Positions 16,022-24,827 of a DNA stretch of 64,000 bases are shown here, piece after piece (the stretch's first letter is position 1; each line of letters begins with the position of its first letter). The stretch covers positions 2,914,001 through 2,978,000 of the forward strand of contig NZ_CP095413.1 in NCBI RefSeq assembly GCF_023016285.1, given 5' to 3'. Origin of the DNA: Muricauda sp. SCSIO 64092. Lineage in GTDB: Bacteria; Bacteroidota; Bacteroidia; Flavobacteriales; Flavobacteriaceae. Under the pieces are notes generated by a model. That model ran no database searches. It saw nothing but the letters and a program-made list of their open reading frames with translations, and was not told the DNA's origin. Both the position numbers and the translations under genes were made by a program.

Positions 16022-16816
16022 TTATCCCCAAATACTCCAACCAATGGCAATTAGACCAATGATGAGGCAGTAAATGGCAAAATACGTCAATTTGCTTTGG
16101 CGAACCAATTTTATCATCCAGGTACAGGCGGCCATCCCGGCAATAAATGCAGCTACAAAGCCTGCTCCCATGGCGCCTATTTGAGTGCTTTCAAAACTGA
16201 TGTCGCCGCTTAAAATATCCTTGGCAACTTTTCCCAGGATCAAGGGTACGACCATCAAGAAAGAAAAACGTGCCGATTTGGTCTTGTCTATTCCCAAAAG
16301 TACCGAGGTGGAAATTGTTGCACCACTTCTGGATATGCCCGGTAACATAGCCACCATTTGTGCCATGCCAATGATAAAGGCACTGCGATAGGAAACCCCT
16401 TTTTCCGTTGTCCTGGCCATATCCGCCAAATACAGAAGTATAGCGGTAATAATGAGCATAATGCCCACAATGATAATTGCACCATCAAAAAAGACTTCCA
16501 TAAAATCCTCCAATAAAAAACCTACCAAGGCCGCTGGGACCATCGATAGAACAATCTTTGCACTGAACTGGGTCTCTTCGTTCCATTTGAACTGAAAAAG
16601 GCCCTTAATGATATCCCATACGTCTTTTCGAAAAACGACAATGGTACTCAATGCGGTTGCAAAATGAAGTACAACGGTAAACAGCAAACTTTCCTCGGGG
16701 ATGGAATTGTCACCCAAAATGGCTTTTCCCAATTCCAAATGTCCACTAGAGGAAACGGGCAAAAATTCAGTCAATCCTTGAATAATGCCCAAGATAATCG
16801 CATCAATGGTATCCAA
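16022..16816 (-). CDS. uppP: Undecaprenyl-diphosphate phosphatase
   Basis: A 264-residue integral membrane enzyme (BacA/UppP) that dephosphorylates undecaprenyl diphosphate so the lipid carrier can be reused in peptidoglycan and polysaccharide synthesis. The two catalytic segments are present: GLTEFLPVSSSGH near the N-terminus and GISRSGATISTSVLLG in the middle. The start codon is TTG at 16816, giving the usual MDxxxAIILGIIQG N-terminus. The gap to the upstream DUF3098 gene is only 3 bp, implying translational coupling. Confidence 0.95.
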   Translation of the reverse strand: MDTIDAIILGIIQGLTEFLPVSSSGHLELGKAILGDNSIPEESLLFTVVLHFATALSTIVVFRKDVWDIIKGLFQFKWNEETQFSAKIVLSMVPAALVGFLLEDFMEVFFDGAIIIVGIMLIITAILLYLADMARTTEKGVSYRSAFIIGMAQMVAMLPGISRSGATISTSVLLGIDKTKSARFSFLMVVPLILGKVAKDILSGDISFESTQIGAMGAGFVAAFIAGMAACTWMIKLVRQSKLTYFAIYCLIIGLIAIGWSIWG

Positions 16817-16819
16817 TGG

Positions 16820-17092
16820 TTATTTCTTTTTGCTAGGGTCCAAAAGAATGGCGTAAATCTGTATACCCAATCCAATCAACACCAGTAAAGGTGCCAGTCG
16901 GATTCTCCGAAAATTATAGATTTCGGGATTAAAGACATTGGGGTCATCACTTCCACCACCACTCATCAAAATAAAGCCCAAAGCAATAAACGCAATTCCA
17001 ATAAACAAAAAGGTATAATTCTTCCTTTGGAAGATGAACTGCGGCTTCTTTTTTTGGATCGTACTATTTTTCTTGCCCATTCTATTACGCAT
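16820..17092 (-). CDS. DUF3098 domain-containing small membrane protein
   Basis: A 90-residue protein with a basic N-terminus and two membrane segments (FLFIGIAFIALGFILMSGG and LAPLLVLIGLGIQIYAILL), separated by a conserved GGSDDPNVFNPEIYNFRRI loop. This matches DUF3098, a Bacteroidota family usually found between ftsX and uppP. Function unknown, but the fixed neighbourhood suggests a role in cell envelope or division. ATG start at 17092. Confidence 0.9.
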   Translation of the reverse strand: MRNRMGKKNSTIQKKKPQFIFQRKNYTFLFIGIAFIALGFILMSGGGSDDPNVFNPEIYNFRRIRLAPLLVLIGLGIQIYAILLDPSKKK

Positions 17093-17154
17093 TGATAACG
17101 CAAGTTAACCATTCTAATTGTTTGGTCAACAATTTATTTCCCTGGGTTTGGTCT

Positions 17155-18033
17155 TTAATAATACAGCTCATTGGTACGGAGGTTCAAGAATCGCTGTGTC
17201 GCAAAAAAGGTGCTGATGTAGGATATGAGTATTCCCAGAAGCAGGACCCCAAAAAATAATATTGAAAGCAAGGGAATATCTTCAAAAACCCCTAGCTCTG
17301 GAAAGGTTTTGTCCACATAGTAAAGGACAAGGGCCAAGGCCAAAAGGGCAATCAATCCCCCATAAAAGCCCAATTTTACATTGTTAAGGATAAAAGGTCT
17401 GCGAATAAAGGTTTTTGTGGCCCCAACCATTTGCATGGTCTTAATGATAAACCGTTTGGAATAAATGGAAAGTCTTATGGAACTATTAATGAGCAGTACC
17501 GCAATAACAGTGAACACGGCACATGCCAATAAAATCCAAAGACTTATTTTCTTCACATTGTCACTTAAAAGGGAAATCAAGGGTTGGTCATAACTTACTT
17601 CGTCCACAAAGGATTTATTGGAAAGGGACTCTGCAATTTCCGCCACTTGCTCTGGGGTTACAAAATTGGCCTTTAAGTTTACATCAAAAGAATTCTTTAA
17701 GGGATTGTAACCTAAAAATTCCTGGAAATTTTCACCAATGTCCTCACTGTATTGGTCCGCAGCATCTTCTTTGGAAACATAAATGGCGGCCTTGGTATAC
17801 TCTGCCATGGCCAAACTTTTTTGGAGCTGGTCAATTTCAACAGGTTTGGCCGTATCCTTTAAAAAGACGGAAATGGTGATCTGTTCCCTGAAGTAATCGG
17901 CCAACTTTTTAGTGTTCAACACCAAAAGTCCCAAAACCCCTAACAGGAAGAGTACCAACGCAATACTTAGCACTACTGAAAAGTAGGAGGAAATCAATCG
18001 CCTTTTCTGATAGCGTTCTATGTACTGGCTCAT
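17155..18033 (-). CDS. ftsX: Cell division protein FtsX-like permease
   Basis: A 292-residue protein of the FtsX family, the membrane partner of the FtsE ATPase that activates peptidoglycan hydrolases at the septum. One membrane segment near the N-terminus is followed by a periplasmic loop (about residues 60-165) and three C-terminal segments. MSQYIERYQKRRLISSYFS is the standard Bacteroidota start, at the ATG 18033. The open frame extends to a GTG at 18099, but those extra 22 residues are unlike the family. ftsE is not in the window. The gene heads the ftsX-DUF3098-uppP-truB unit. Confidence 0.93.
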   Translation of the reverse strand: MSQYIERYQKRRLISSYFSVVLSIALVLFLLGVLGLLVLNTKKLADYFREQITISVFLKDTAKPVEIDQLQKSLAMAEYTKAAIYVSKEDAADQYSEDIGENFQEFLGYNPLKNSFDVNLKANFVTPEQVAEIAESLSNKSFVDEVSYDQPLISLLSDNVKKISLWILLACAVFTVIAVLLINSSIRLSIYSKRFIIKTMQMVGATKTFIRRPFILNNVKLGFYGGLIALLALALVLYYVDKTFPELGVFEDIPLLSILFFGVLLLGILISYISTFFATQRFLNLRTNELYY

Positions 18034-18116
18034 GGAAAAAATTAGATATGTAAAAATAGAAAAGTAAATCGGTATTTGATGGGCCTGTCCAAATTCCACG
18101 GTCCTGGACCAATCCC

Positions 18117-19940
18117 CTAACGGACCAATGCCACATGTCCGTTAAGGATACGGGACCCCACTTGAATACGATACCAGTAATCCGATGCAGGAAGTGCCCT
18201 GCCGTTATAAGACCCATCCCATTGAAAATTTAGGTCGTTGGATTGGAATACCAGTTTAGAGAACCTGTCGTAAATCTCAATGCTGAATTCCAATGAAAGA
18301 TCTATTCCTTCCGGTTGGAATACATCGTTCCTATTGTCCCCATTAGGGGTAAAAAAACGCGGAACAACCAGATGGACAAAAGGAAATTCCACTGGGTCAC
18401 AATCGTTTTCGCCCCTCACAAAAGCGCTATACGTTCCTCCGAGCAAACTTTCAAAAGTGGGATTTTCTTGATAGTTGATGCCGTCCAAGGAATATTCGAA
18501 AATCCCGGTATTTTCGGTTACAACGGTTATATTTCGATGATTTGAAATTACCTCTTGAACAATGGGGTTATTAATTTGATTGACTTCAATGGTTTTGGTA
18601 ACTGAACAATTGTTGGTGTCGGTAACCAGAACGGAATACGTACCAGGGGTGTTGACCACAATTTCAAAAGATTCCTCTCCTGAAGACCACAAATAATCCA
18701 GCCCCCTTATATCTGCATTAATGGTAATTGAAGTTCCTTCACATAGATCCAAGTTTTCATCCACTACAACGGGTAAATCAAAATAGGTAATGGTGACCGG
18801 CGTTCTATTGGTTGAAATGCATCCGGCGATTTCCGTAACGGCCTCGGCATAAAATGTTCCCGATACGTCCGTGGCAAAAAAGACATTATCCTGGAGTAAC
18901 AGGTTTCCATCAATGGCGGCATCATACCAATCTACCCGTACCCCATCCGGAACGGCGGCCCGTACGCCACCCAAATTATTGGCACATAGACCCACATCGC
19001 CTGAACTTATTGGGGGGTCGGGACGATTTTCAATAATGATATCAAAAACATCGGATATGGTATTGCACTTGTCATTGCTCAAATTGATGGCATCCTCGGC
19101 AACTTTTACCCTATAGAACCTTGTTTCGTTCAATAATGCTGTGGTGTATATGCTATTGGTTTCACCGGGCAAATCCAACCAAGTAGTGCCATCCGGACTT
19201 TCTTGCCATTGATAGGCATGGGAGCTGTAAACCGAAAAGTCCGGTGTTGCTTGAAGCGTGGTTGTAATTGGGACGTCTTCTTCACAAAATGCCAAGGACA
19301 CATTATTGGTATTGTCCATTACGGTAATGTTATCTCCACATGTCCTGAAAACAATATCATCAATGGCAAGGTCATTGCCACAACCTCCGGCACCATTGTT
19401 TATCATTTTTAGGATTACGGAAGTTTGTCCTGGTAGGGTTTGGAAGACTAGGCCGTATTGTTCCCAAATAGGACGGGAAGTCCCTCGGATATCGCCGGTA
19501 TCTCCCGAGGCTAAGAGTACGGTGTCCGTATCATCCCAAATTTGAAATCGAACATTTATTGGAATACCGCCATTTGGACATTGCGTTGAGGAGGGCAATA
19601 GATTAAGAAGCCAGGCTGAAAATTCATAAGAGGTATTTTCACATAGTCCATCGACGGGAATTCTAAAAAATTCACCGGGAGTAAAACTGGCATTTACAAT
19701 TAGGGACTTACCATTGACATCCCCCGGGGTGTGGTCCGCAGTGTTAAACCAATCAAAATAATTGGTTCTGCTGGAAATGGTATAATTTCCATCCATAGGC
19801 TGTTCGGGACCGCCATCTACGTAATTGTAGGTGGTTGTCCTTGGAGGCAAAGGAGGTCCATCTTCCAAACCGGTCCCAAAAGTTTCCATAAAGATGGGGT
19901 CTCCGGTATTGCCTTCACAAAATGTCAACTGACTTTGCAT
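18117..19940 (-). CDS. T9SS type B sorting-domain protein (gliding-motility-associated C-terminal domain), lacking its signal peptide
   Basis: A 607-residue cell-surface protein. From about residue 15 it resembles secreted adhesin-like proteins with a jelly-roll/carbohydrate-binding-like region, then Ig-like and PKD-like repeats (VDWYDAAIDGNLLLQ, TYSVLVTDTNNCSVTKTIEV), and it ends in the type B sorting domain (FFTPNGDNRNDVFQP to LNGHVALVR). Such proteins need a signal peptide, but the longest ATG frame starts at MQSQLTFCEG. In the same frame just upstream, 19947-20003 encodes a hydrophobic, signal-like stretch (KLQVVKVLLSLLVCCFLH), cut off by TAG at 19944-19946. Either the gene is inactivated, or the TAG is a sequence error or read through. 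Confidence 0.85.
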   Translation of the reverse strand: MQSQLTFCEGNTGDPIFMETFGTGLEDGPPLPPRTTTYNYVDGGPEQPMDGNYTISSRTNYFDWFNTADHTPGDVNGKSLIVNASFTPGEFFRIPVDGLCENTSYEFSAWLLNLLPSSTQCPNGGIPINVRFQIWDDTDTVLLASGDTGDIRGTSRPIWEQYGLVFQTLPGQTSVILKMINNGAGGCGNDLAIDDIVFRTCGDNITVMDNTNNVSLAFCEEDVPITTTLQATPDFSVYSSHAYQWQESPDGTTWLDLPGETNSIYTTALLNETRFYRVKVAEDAINLSNDKCNTISDVFDIIIENRPDPPISSGDVGLCANNLGGVRAAVPDGVRVDWYDAAIDGNLLLQDNVFFATDVSGTFYAEAVTEIAGCISTNRTPVTITYFDLPVVVDENLDLCEGTSITINADIRGLDYLWSSGEESFEIVVNTPGTYSVLVTDTNNCSVTKTIEVNQINNPIVQEVISNHRNITVVTENTGIFEYSLDGINYQENPTFESLLGGTYSAFVRGENDCDPVEFPFVHLVVPRFFTPNGDNRNDVFQPEGIDLSLEFSIEIYDRFSKLVFQSNDLNFQWDGSYNGRALPASDYWYRIQVGSRILNGHVALVR

Positions 19941-20003
19941 ATGCTAATGAAGGAAACAGCATACCAAAAGGGATAATAAGACTTTTACTACTTGCAATTT
20001 TAT
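19941..20003 (-). pseudogene. Signal-peptide-like segment separated from the T9SS gene by an in-frame TAG
   Basis: Reading on the minus strand in the frame of the T9SS gene, codons from 20003 give I-K-L-Q then VVKVLLSLLVCCFLH, a TAG stop (19944-19946), H, and the ATG of the downstream frame. The block has a basic-then-hydrophobic layout and the right length for a signal peptide. Its only possible starts are a TTG at 19995-19997 or an ATA at 20001-20003 in the position expected for ATG. I infer that it is the original N-terminus of the T9SS protein. Confidence 0.5.
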
Positions 20004-20041
20004 CTGGTTTATGACCTGTTTTACTTGGCACTTTATCCTTT

Positions 20042-20069
20042 TTGCTCTGGCGGATTAAACCTATTTTTG
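20042..20069 (+). promoter_or_regulatory. Putative leuS promoter
   Basis: TATTTTTG at 20062-20069 fits the Bacteroidota -7 box TAnnTTTG. A TTG at 20042-20044 sits 17 bases upstream, the distance expected for the -33 element. The leuS ATG lies 26 bases downstream of the -7 box. Confidence 0.6.
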
Positions 20070-20094
20070 CCAAGCGAAGGAAGAAATATATAAA

Positions 20095-22914
20095 ATGAAC
20101 TACAATTTCAGGCAAATAGAGGCTAAATGGCAACAATATTGGACCAAGAATCAAACCTTTAGGGTAGAAAATAATTCGGATAAGCCCAAATTTTATGCAC
20201 TTTCCATGTTTCCCTATCCTTCAGGGGCAGGTCTGCACGTAGGACATCCCCTGGGTTATATTGCCTGTGATATCTATGCCCGCTATAAAAGGCATAAGGG
20301 ATACAATGTATTGCATCCCATGGGTTACGATTCCTTTGGCCTTCCTGCAGAACAGTATGCCATACAAACAGGGCAGCATCCCGCCATAACAACGGAAACC
20401 AATATCAAAAGATATCGGGAGCAACTGGACCAATTGGGTTTTTCCTTTGATTGGAGTAGGGAAGTGCGTACCTCCAACCCCAGGTATTATAAGTGGACAC
20501 AATGGGTCTTTATCCAATTGTTCAATTCGTGGTACAACAATCAAACGGATAAAGCGGAACCTATTGAACGTTTGATTGCGATTTTTGAAAAGGAAGGGAA
20601 TAAGAATGTGAACGCCTCCTGTGATGATGATACACCGGTTTTTTTGGCCAGCGAATGGAACACGTTCTCGGAAAAACGGAAACAGCAAGTATTGTTAAAA
20701 TACCGTCTGACCTATTTAGCCGATGCTGAGGTGAATTGGTGCCCGGCATTGGGTACGGTCCTGGCCAATGATGAAATTGTGAATGACGTTTCGGAACGTG
20801 GGGGACATCCCGTGATTCGAAAGAAGATGACCCAATGGATGATGCGGATTACAGCCTATGCACAACGGTTGTTGGATGGCTTGGACACTATTGATTGGCC
20901 ACAACCTCTAAAAGATTCCCAAACCAATTGGATCGGTCGTTCCGAAGGAGCTTCGGCAACTTTTAAGGTCATTCCGACAGCGCCAAGCAATCGGGAATCC
21001 CATCAAATAGAGGTATTCACTACCCGCCCTGATACCATTTTCGGTGCTTCCTTCATGACATTGGCTCCAGAGCATGAATTGGTGGCCAAAATCACCACAC
21101 CAGCACAAAAATCAGAGATTGATGCTTATGTTGAAGCAACGTCAAAACGCTCGGAGCGTGAGCGAATGGCGGATGTAAAAACCATTTCCGGTGCTTTTAC
21201 GGGGGCGTACGCAGAACACCCGTTTACCAAAGCGCCCATTCCCATTTGGATAGGGGATTATGTATTGGCCAACTATGGCACGGGGGCGGTAATGGCAGTT
21301 CCCTGCGGAGATCAACGGGACTATGACTTTGCAAAGCATTTTGATATTGATATCCCCAACATTTTCGATGGGGTTGATATTTCGGAAGAGGCCTTTGCCG
21401 ATAAGGCAAACACCATTATTGCCAATTCCGATTTCCTAAATGGGTTACGCCACAAAGAAGCAACAAGGAAAGTTATTGATGAGTTGGAAAAAATTGGTCA
21501 AGGACAGGGCAAGATCAATTACCGTTTGCGGGATGCGGTATTTAGCCGCCAACGCTATTGGGGAGAACCGTTCCCGGTCTATTACGATGCCGATGGAATG
21601 CCCCAGATGATTGCGGAAGGGCATCTGCCCTTGGAATTGCCCGAAGTGGAAAAGTACCTCCCCACGGAAACTGGGGAACCCCCTTTGGGTAATGCTGCGC
21701 ATTGGGCATGGAATGCTGAGGCGAATACAGTGGTTGCCAACGAATTGATTGACCACAAAACGGTATTTCCCTTAGAACTCAACACCATGCCGGGTTGGGC
21801 GGGAAGTTCCCAATATTTCAATCGCTATATGGATCCACATAATGAAGAAGCCATTTATTCACGGGAAGCAATAGACTACTGGCAAGATGTGGATCTCTAT
21901 ATTGGAGGCAGCGAGCACGCTACGGGACATTTGTTGTATTCCCGTTTTTGGCAAAAGTTTTTGTTTGATAGGGGTGTTGCCCCAAAGGATGAGTTTGCCA
22001 AAAAATTGATCAATCAGGGGATGATTACGGGAACAAGTGCTTTTGTCTACAAAGATGCAGCGCAAAACAAGGTGTATTCCAAAGGACTGATCAATGGGAA
22101 ACATGTCAACCCAATCCATGCGGATGTTTCTTTAATTGATTCATCGGATGAATTGGATGTTGAAGCCTTTAAAAAGTGGCGCCCAGATTTGTCAAAGGCA
22201 GAATTCATTTTGGAGAATGGCAAATACATTGTAGGTCGCGAAATCGAAAAAATGTCCAAATCCAAATACAATGTGGTCAACCCCGATCAGATTTGTGAGG
22301 ATTATGGTGCGGACAGTCTTCGGTTGTATGAGATGTTCCTGGGACCATTGGAGCAATCCAAGCCCTGGAACACAGCGGGCATTACAGGGGTTCATGGTTT
22401 TTTAAAGAAACTATGGAAGTTATACTTCACGGTTGATGATAGTGAACCGACTCCTGACAACCTGAAGACACTGCACAAAACCATCAAAAAGGTAGAAGAG
22501 GATATTGAGCACTTTAGTTTCAACACGTCCGTCTCCACCTTTATGATTTGTGTGAATGAATTGACGGCACAAAAATGCACAAGCAAGGCCATTTTGGAAC
22601 CCCTGGCGATTTTGGTATCGCCCTATGCCCCCCATATCGCTGAGGAACTTTGGGAAATGATGGGCCACACGGGTTCCATTGCCAATGTACCCTTTCCGAA
22701 ACTGGAAGGGAAATATCTGGTGGAAAGCACCAAAGCCTATCCCATTTCCTTTAATGGTAAGATGCGTTTTAAGATGGAACTTCCCCTGGATATGGCGAAA
22801 TCCGATATTGAAGCTGCTGTTATGGCCCATGAACAGACCGCCAAATATCTGGATGGCCGAACACCCAAGAAAGTCATTGTGGTGCCCGGTAAAATTGTAA
22901 ATGTTGTCGGGTAA
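20095..22914 (+). CDS. leuS: Leucine--tRNA ligase
   Basis: Charges tRNA-Leu with leucine in the cytoplasm. The 939-residue protein is a class I synthetase: the HIGH signature is HVGH at 48-51 in the context YPSGAGLHVGHPLGY, and KMSKS is exact at 719-723. Between them lies the CP1 editing domain, including SNRESHQIEVFTTRPDTIFG and the GTGAVMAVPCGDQRD pocket. The length exceeds the E. coli enzyme (860), with extra sequence after residue 150, which I recall as usual in Bacteroidota. It is divergent from the T9SS gene, with a good promoter match upstream. Confidence 0.97.
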   Translation: MNYNFRQIEAKWQQYWTKNQTFRVENNSDKPKFYALSMFPYPSGAGLHVGHPLGYIACDIYARYKRHKGYNVLHPMGYDSFGLPAEQYAIQTGQHPAITTETNIKRYREQLDQLGFSFDWSREVRTSNPRYYKWTQWVFIQLFNSWYNNQTDKAEPIERLIAIFEKEGNKNVNASCDDDTPVFLASEWNTFSEKRKQQVLLKYRLTYLADAEVNWCPALGTVLANDEIVNDVSERGGHPVIRKKMTQWMMRITAYAQRLLDGLDTIDWPQPLKDSQTNWIGRSEGASATFKVIPTAPSNRESHQIEVFTTRPDTIFGASFMTLAPEHELVAKITTPAQKSEIDAYVEATSKRSERERMADVKTISGAFTGAYAEHPFTKAPIPIWIGDYVLANYGTGAVMAVPCGDQRDYDFAKHFDIDIPNIFDGVDISEEAFADKANTIIANSDFLNGLRHKEATRKVIDELEKIGQGQGKINYRLRDAVFSRQRYWGEPFPVYYDADGMPQMIAEGHLPLELPEVEKYLPTETGEPPLGNAAHWAWNAEANTVVANELIDHKTVFPLELNTMPGWAGSSQYFNRYMDPHNEEAIYSREAIDYWQDVDLYIGGSEHATGHLLYSRFWQKFLFDRGVAPKDEFAKKLINQGMITGTSAFVYKDAAQNKVYSKGLINGKHVNPIHADVSLIDSSDELDVEAFKKWRPDLSKAEFILENGKYIVGREIEKMSKSKYNVVNPDQICEDYGADSLRLYEMFLGPLEQSKPWNTAGITGVHGFLKKLWKLYFTVDDSEPTPDNLKTLHKTIKKVEEDIEHFSFNTSVSTFMICVNELTAQKCTSKAILEPLAILVSPYAPHIAEELWEMMGHTGSIANVPFPKLEGKYLVESTKAYPISFNGKMRFKMELPLDMAKSDIEAAVMAHEQTAKYLDGRTPKKVIVVPGKIVNVVG

Positions 22915-23466
22915 TGCACTTCTGCTCTATTGTGGAGGTGTTTTCGTCAATTAAGGAAAGGAGTTAAAATTGTCCAGATTCCAGAATCCAGGGGCGAAGT
23001 GGTCTTACATCATTTTTAAGCCAACCCTTACGGCTATCTACCCTATTGTGGCCGTGTGCACCGATGCTGTTTTTATTCCTAAGGCCAAAAGGGATGGGAA
23101 CATAAATCCAGCCAGGACAATCAGCTTATCATGCATTTGGTATTCCTTCTGGGTCCAATTTTTTGGATGATCTGTGATTTCCATGGCAAAAGCCCTGCCT
23201 TTGTTTTAGCTATTTTGTTCAAGGGTACTGACCAATATGATGTTGATTTTAAAATAGAAACATAAACAAGGGTATTTTTAGCGGTCAAGAACTAAAAAAA
23301 CAATTTTTTTTGAATGACCCCCTATTTTTTAGGGGTATGAAAATAAAAAAATGCTCTTTTAACTGAATTACCCCTGCATTTCATCGATTTTATTTTTCAT
23401 TTTTTTAGATTTACAACACTTTTGGCGCTATAATTCTATAAATACAACAACTTTAAAACAAGAACC
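22915..23466. other. 552-bp intergenic region between leuS and ald
   Basis: Mostly non-coding and AT-rich toward ald. On the minus strand a 48-codon ORF (23038-23184) is listed separately. A hairpin CCCCTA-TTTTT-TAGGGG lies at 23319-23335. Its right arm AGGGGT (23331-23336) could pair instead with ACCCCT at 23370-23375, so two exclusive stems are possible if the region is transcribed. No terminator with a T-run follows leuS. I could not place a convincing TAnnTTTG box for ald. Confidence 0.5.
23038..23184 (-). CDS. Possible small membrane protein, 48 aa
   Basis: ATG at 23184 opens 48 codons ending with TAG at 23038-23040. The product starts MEITDHPKNWTQKEYQ and has one hydrophobic stretch (LIVLAGFMFPSLLALGI), which could be a single membrane helix. 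I recognise no family, and the ORF may equally be chance or the remains of a longer gene in this sparse region. Confidence 0.25.
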   Translation of the reverse strand: MEITDHPKNWTQKEYQMHDKLIVLAGFMFPSLLALGIKTASVHTATIG

Positions 23467-24576
23467 ATGGTTATTGGTGTACCTAAGGAAATTAAGAATA
23501 ATGAAAGCCGGGTGGGGATGACCCCTTCCGGAGTTTTTGAACTGGTAAAGAACAATCACACGGTATACGTGCAGTCCACCGCTGGGGAAGGAAGTGGTTT
23601 TTTTGATGAGGACTACAGCAATGCGGGCGCACAGATTTTGCCCAACATAGAGGAGGTATATGCCAAGGCCGATGTGATTGTAAAGGTCAAGGAACCCATA
23701 GCGATGGAATATGGATTGATCAAGGAAGGACAGATTGTTTTTACTTATTTTCATTTTGCTTCCAGCGGGCCACTGACCAAAGCCATGATCAACAGCAAGG
23801 CAATCTGTATTGCCTATGAAACGGTTGAGGATGAAGATGGGACGCTTCCCCTGTTAACCCCAATGTCTGAAGTAGCGGGTCGGATGGCCATTCAGCAGGG
23901 GGCCAAATATTTGGAAAAGCCTGTAAAGGGCAAAGGAGTATTACTGGGTGGCGTACCGGGAGTGCAACCTGGGAAAGTCTTGGTGCTGGGTGCGGGAACC
24001 GTAGGAATCCAAGCCGCAAAAATGGCAGCAGGTCTTGGAGCCCATGTCACTATTATGGATATCAATATGAAAAGATTACGATATGTGAATGATGTCATGC
24101 CAAACCATGTGGTCACCGATTTTTCCAACGAGCTCAGAATTCGAAAGCATATCAAGACCCATGATTTAATTGTGGGTGCGGTATTGTTGAAAGGGGCAAA
24201 AGCCCCGAATTTAATTACCAAGGATATGCTTAAGGACATGCATCCCGGGACAGTCATTGTGGATGTGGCCGTGGATCAAGGAGGGTGCATTGAAACAACT
24301 AAGCCAACAACCCATGAAGATCCCGTTTACATTATTGACGACGTGGTCCACTATTGTGTGGCCAATATGCCGGGTGCGGTGCCCTATACCTCCACTATTG
24401 CCCTGACCAATGTTACGTTGCCCTATGTTTTAAAATTGGCCAATAACGGTTGGCAAAGTGCCTGTAGGATGGACAAATCCTTGGAAAAAGGACTGAACAT
24501 TGTTGAGGGGGAAGTGGTCTATAAGGAAATCATGGATGCCTTTGACTGGGATGCTCCGGTTTTAGAGCCTGTTTAG
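23467..24576 (+). CDS. ald: Alanine dehydrogenase
   Basis: Catalyses reversible oxidative deamination of L-alanine to pyruvate with NAD+. The 369-residue length is normal. The N-terminus MVIGVPKEIKNNESRVGM is diagnostic. Substrate-binding Lys75 in VKVKEP and catalytic His96 in TYFHFAS are present, followed by the NAD-binding GxGxxG as LGAGTVGIQAA (about 176-186) and the loop VDVAVDQGGCIETT. The last codons and the TAG stop (24574-24576) lie inside the left arm of a 166-bp foldback repeat, so the extreme C-terminus (LEPV) is supplied by that element. Confidence 0.96.
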   Translation: MVIGVPKEIKNNESRVGMTPSGVFELVKNNHTVYVQSTAGEGSGFFDEDYSNAGAQILPNIEEVYAKADVIVKVKEPIAMEYGLIKEGQIVFTYFHFASSGPLTKAMINSKAICIAYETVEDEDGTLPLLTPMSEVAGRMAIQQGAKYLEKPVKGKGVLLGGVPGVQPGKVLVLGAGTVGIQAAKMAAGLGAHVTIMDINMKRLRYVNDVMPNHVVTDFSNELRIRKHIKTHDLIVGAVLLKGAKAPNLITKDMLKDMHPGTVIVDVAVDQGGCIETTKPTTHEDPVYIIDDVVHYCVANMPGAVPYTSTIALTNVTLPYVLKLANNGWQSACRMDKSLEKGLNIVEGEVVYKEIMDAFDWDAPVLEPV

Positions 24577-24727
24577 GAATATGTGATTGGAATTGTTATA
24601 GGTCATTTTTGTGCGGAACGAGGCGAATTTTTTGTGCATAGCTATAGTTATGGACCAAAATTTTAACGATGTGCCGGGCAAAAAGGGACATAAGAAAACA
24701 ATTAACAAATTCCTAAACGGTCTCTTA
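24562..24727. repeat. 166-bp foldback (MITE-like) inverted repeat at the 3' end of ald
   Basis: The segment is symmetric about 24644/24645. The outer 19 bases of the left arm (24562-24580) match the complement of the right arm (24709-24727) at 16 positions, including ten in a row (GTTTAGGAAT). The centre CATAGCTATAGTTATG (24637-24652) is palindromic except for one pair. The middle of the arms is weaker and needs small gaps (TTTTTG / CAAAAA blocks pair). There is no ORF inside. The shape is that of a non-autonomous foldback element or a large structured 3' UTR. It contains the ald stop codon. Confidence 0.65.
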
Positions 24728-24756
24728 GTATAAACTAACAAAATGTCAGTTTTTAA

Positions 24757-24784
24757 AGCCCCGTCCAATTTGGCGGGGTTTTTG
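24757..24784 (+). terminator. Rho-independent terminator downstream of ald
   Basis: CCCCG-(T)-CCA-ATT-TGG-CGGGG stem, with one bulged T, at 24759-24778, followed by TTTTT. It lies 180 bp past the ald stop, beyond the foldback element. Confidence 0.8.
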
Positions 24785-24827
24785 CTTTTGAGTTGGTATA
24801 TTTAATAAAAATTAAAACGAAAACGTC

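Noticed and set aside
16814..16816. Whether uppP begins at an internal ATG instead of TTG
   Set aside because: Only the TTG at 16816 preserves the conserved MDxxxAIILGIIQG N-terminus; an internal start would remove part of the first catalytic segment.
18033..18099. Longer FtsX start at GTG 18099
   Set aside because: The additional residues do not resemble the FtsX N-terminus, whereas the ATG at 18033 gives the standard MSQYIERYQKRR start.
20221..22919. Many minus-strand ORFs within leuS
   Set aside because: All are opposite the well-supported leuS frame and have no recognisable features.
22970..23170. 66-codon plus-strand ORF after leuS
   Set aside because: Composition is not protein-like, there is no recognisable domain, and it overlaps another weak ORF on the minus strand.
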